Below, piece by piece: positions 12,405 through 12,505 of a stretch of DNA of 12,505 bases. The notes beneath the pieces were generated by a model, which saw nothing but the letters and a program-made list of their open reading frames with translations, did not search any database and was not told the origin of the DNA. Both the position numbers and the translations under genes were made by a program. Within the stretch, counting starts at the first letter, position 1. Every line of letters starts with the position of its first letter. Origin of the DNA: Xanthobacteraceae bacterium (GTDB lineage: Bacteria > Pseudomonadota > Alphaproteobacteria > Rhizobiales > Xanthobacteraceae); NCBI GenBank assembly GCA_030037105.1, contig JASHRY010000253.1:1-12505 (forward strand), read 5' to 3'.

Positions 12405-12505
12405 ACGGCCTAGAGCAGATTCCGGTTGATTTCACGCATAGCCTGCATGCCTGAAATAGTTTGAAGCTTCGCCAGCCGTGAGCGTCGCTGCGAATCGGCC
12501 GATGC
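12405..12505. other. Intergenic tail after cpdR, no gene seen
   Basis: These 101 bases contain no open frame of note, no tRNA fold and no T-run terminator. CTAGAGCAGATTCCGGTTGA at 12411-12430 resembles the start of degenerate intergenic repeats seen in Rhizobiales, but only one copy is in the window, so it is not called as a repeat. Confidence 0.4.

Noticed and set aside
1..12505. CRISPR array, tRNA or rRNA genes, insertion sequence or prophage remains
   Set aside because: Read for spaced direct repeats, tRNA arms, transposase motifs and terminal inverted repeats on both strands; none was seen.

Overview
The window reads as chromosomal DNA of a high-GC alphaproteobacterium of the order Rhizobiales (Bradyrhizobium/Rhodopseudomonas/Pseudolabrys-like). 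The pointers are an ethylmalonyl-CoA mutase, CpdR, an mmgR/suhB (alpha-r8) small RNA, an Hsp20 gene behind a ROSE-type RNA thermometer, a CbtAB cobalt transporter under a cobalamin riboswitch, and short palindromic intergenic repeats of the kind common in these genomes. The placement rests on recognised families, not on a search.

Layout. 1-452 (minus): first codons of cbtA, then cbtB, a compact cobalamin riboswitch and its promoter. 523-1185 (minus): AlkA-type DNA glycosylase, divergent from gluQ (1308-2183, plus), which is followed by a soluble hybrid histidine kinase (2266-3462). 3476-4062 (plus): a small toxin-antitoxin cassette with a palindromic operator embedded in its promoter. 4091-6070 (minus): ethylmalonyl-CoA mutase. 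6071-6419: divergent control region with a REP-like hairpin. 6420-7910 (plus): exported SGNH/DUF459 protein. 7934-8602 (minus): hsp20 with terminator, ROSE-like leader and a heat-shock-like promoter. 8729-9673 (plus): PldB-like lysophospholipase, convergent with hisN (9724-10506, minus) across a palindromic repeat. 10769-10939 (plus): a candidate 28-codon gene that runs into the 5' end of an mmgR-type sRNA with a strong terminator. 10981-11868 (minus): N-formylglutamate amidohydrolase. 12045-12404 (plus): CpdR.

How the parts relate. Most genes are housekeeping or accessory metabolic units in separate transcripts. One thread is cobalamin: cobalt uptake is controlled by a B12 riboswitch, and ethylmalonyl-CoA mutase needs B12. 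A second thread is carbon storage: the ethylmalonyl-CoA pathway draws on acetoacetyl/crotonyl-CoA intermediates shared with polyhydroxybutyrate, and MmgR is known in Sinorhizobium to limit PHB accumulation. Whether the two are linked here is inference. RNA-level control is unusually dense: a riboswitch, a thermometer, a trans-acting sRNA and a probably leaderless antitoxin mRNA lie within 12.5 kb. I did not find a large undescribed multi-gene system. The most novel-looking items are the CxxC micro-ORF overlapping mmgR, the paired 19-bp palindromes bracketing the toxin-antitoxin cassette, and the sensorless kinase with a poly-basic N-terminus.
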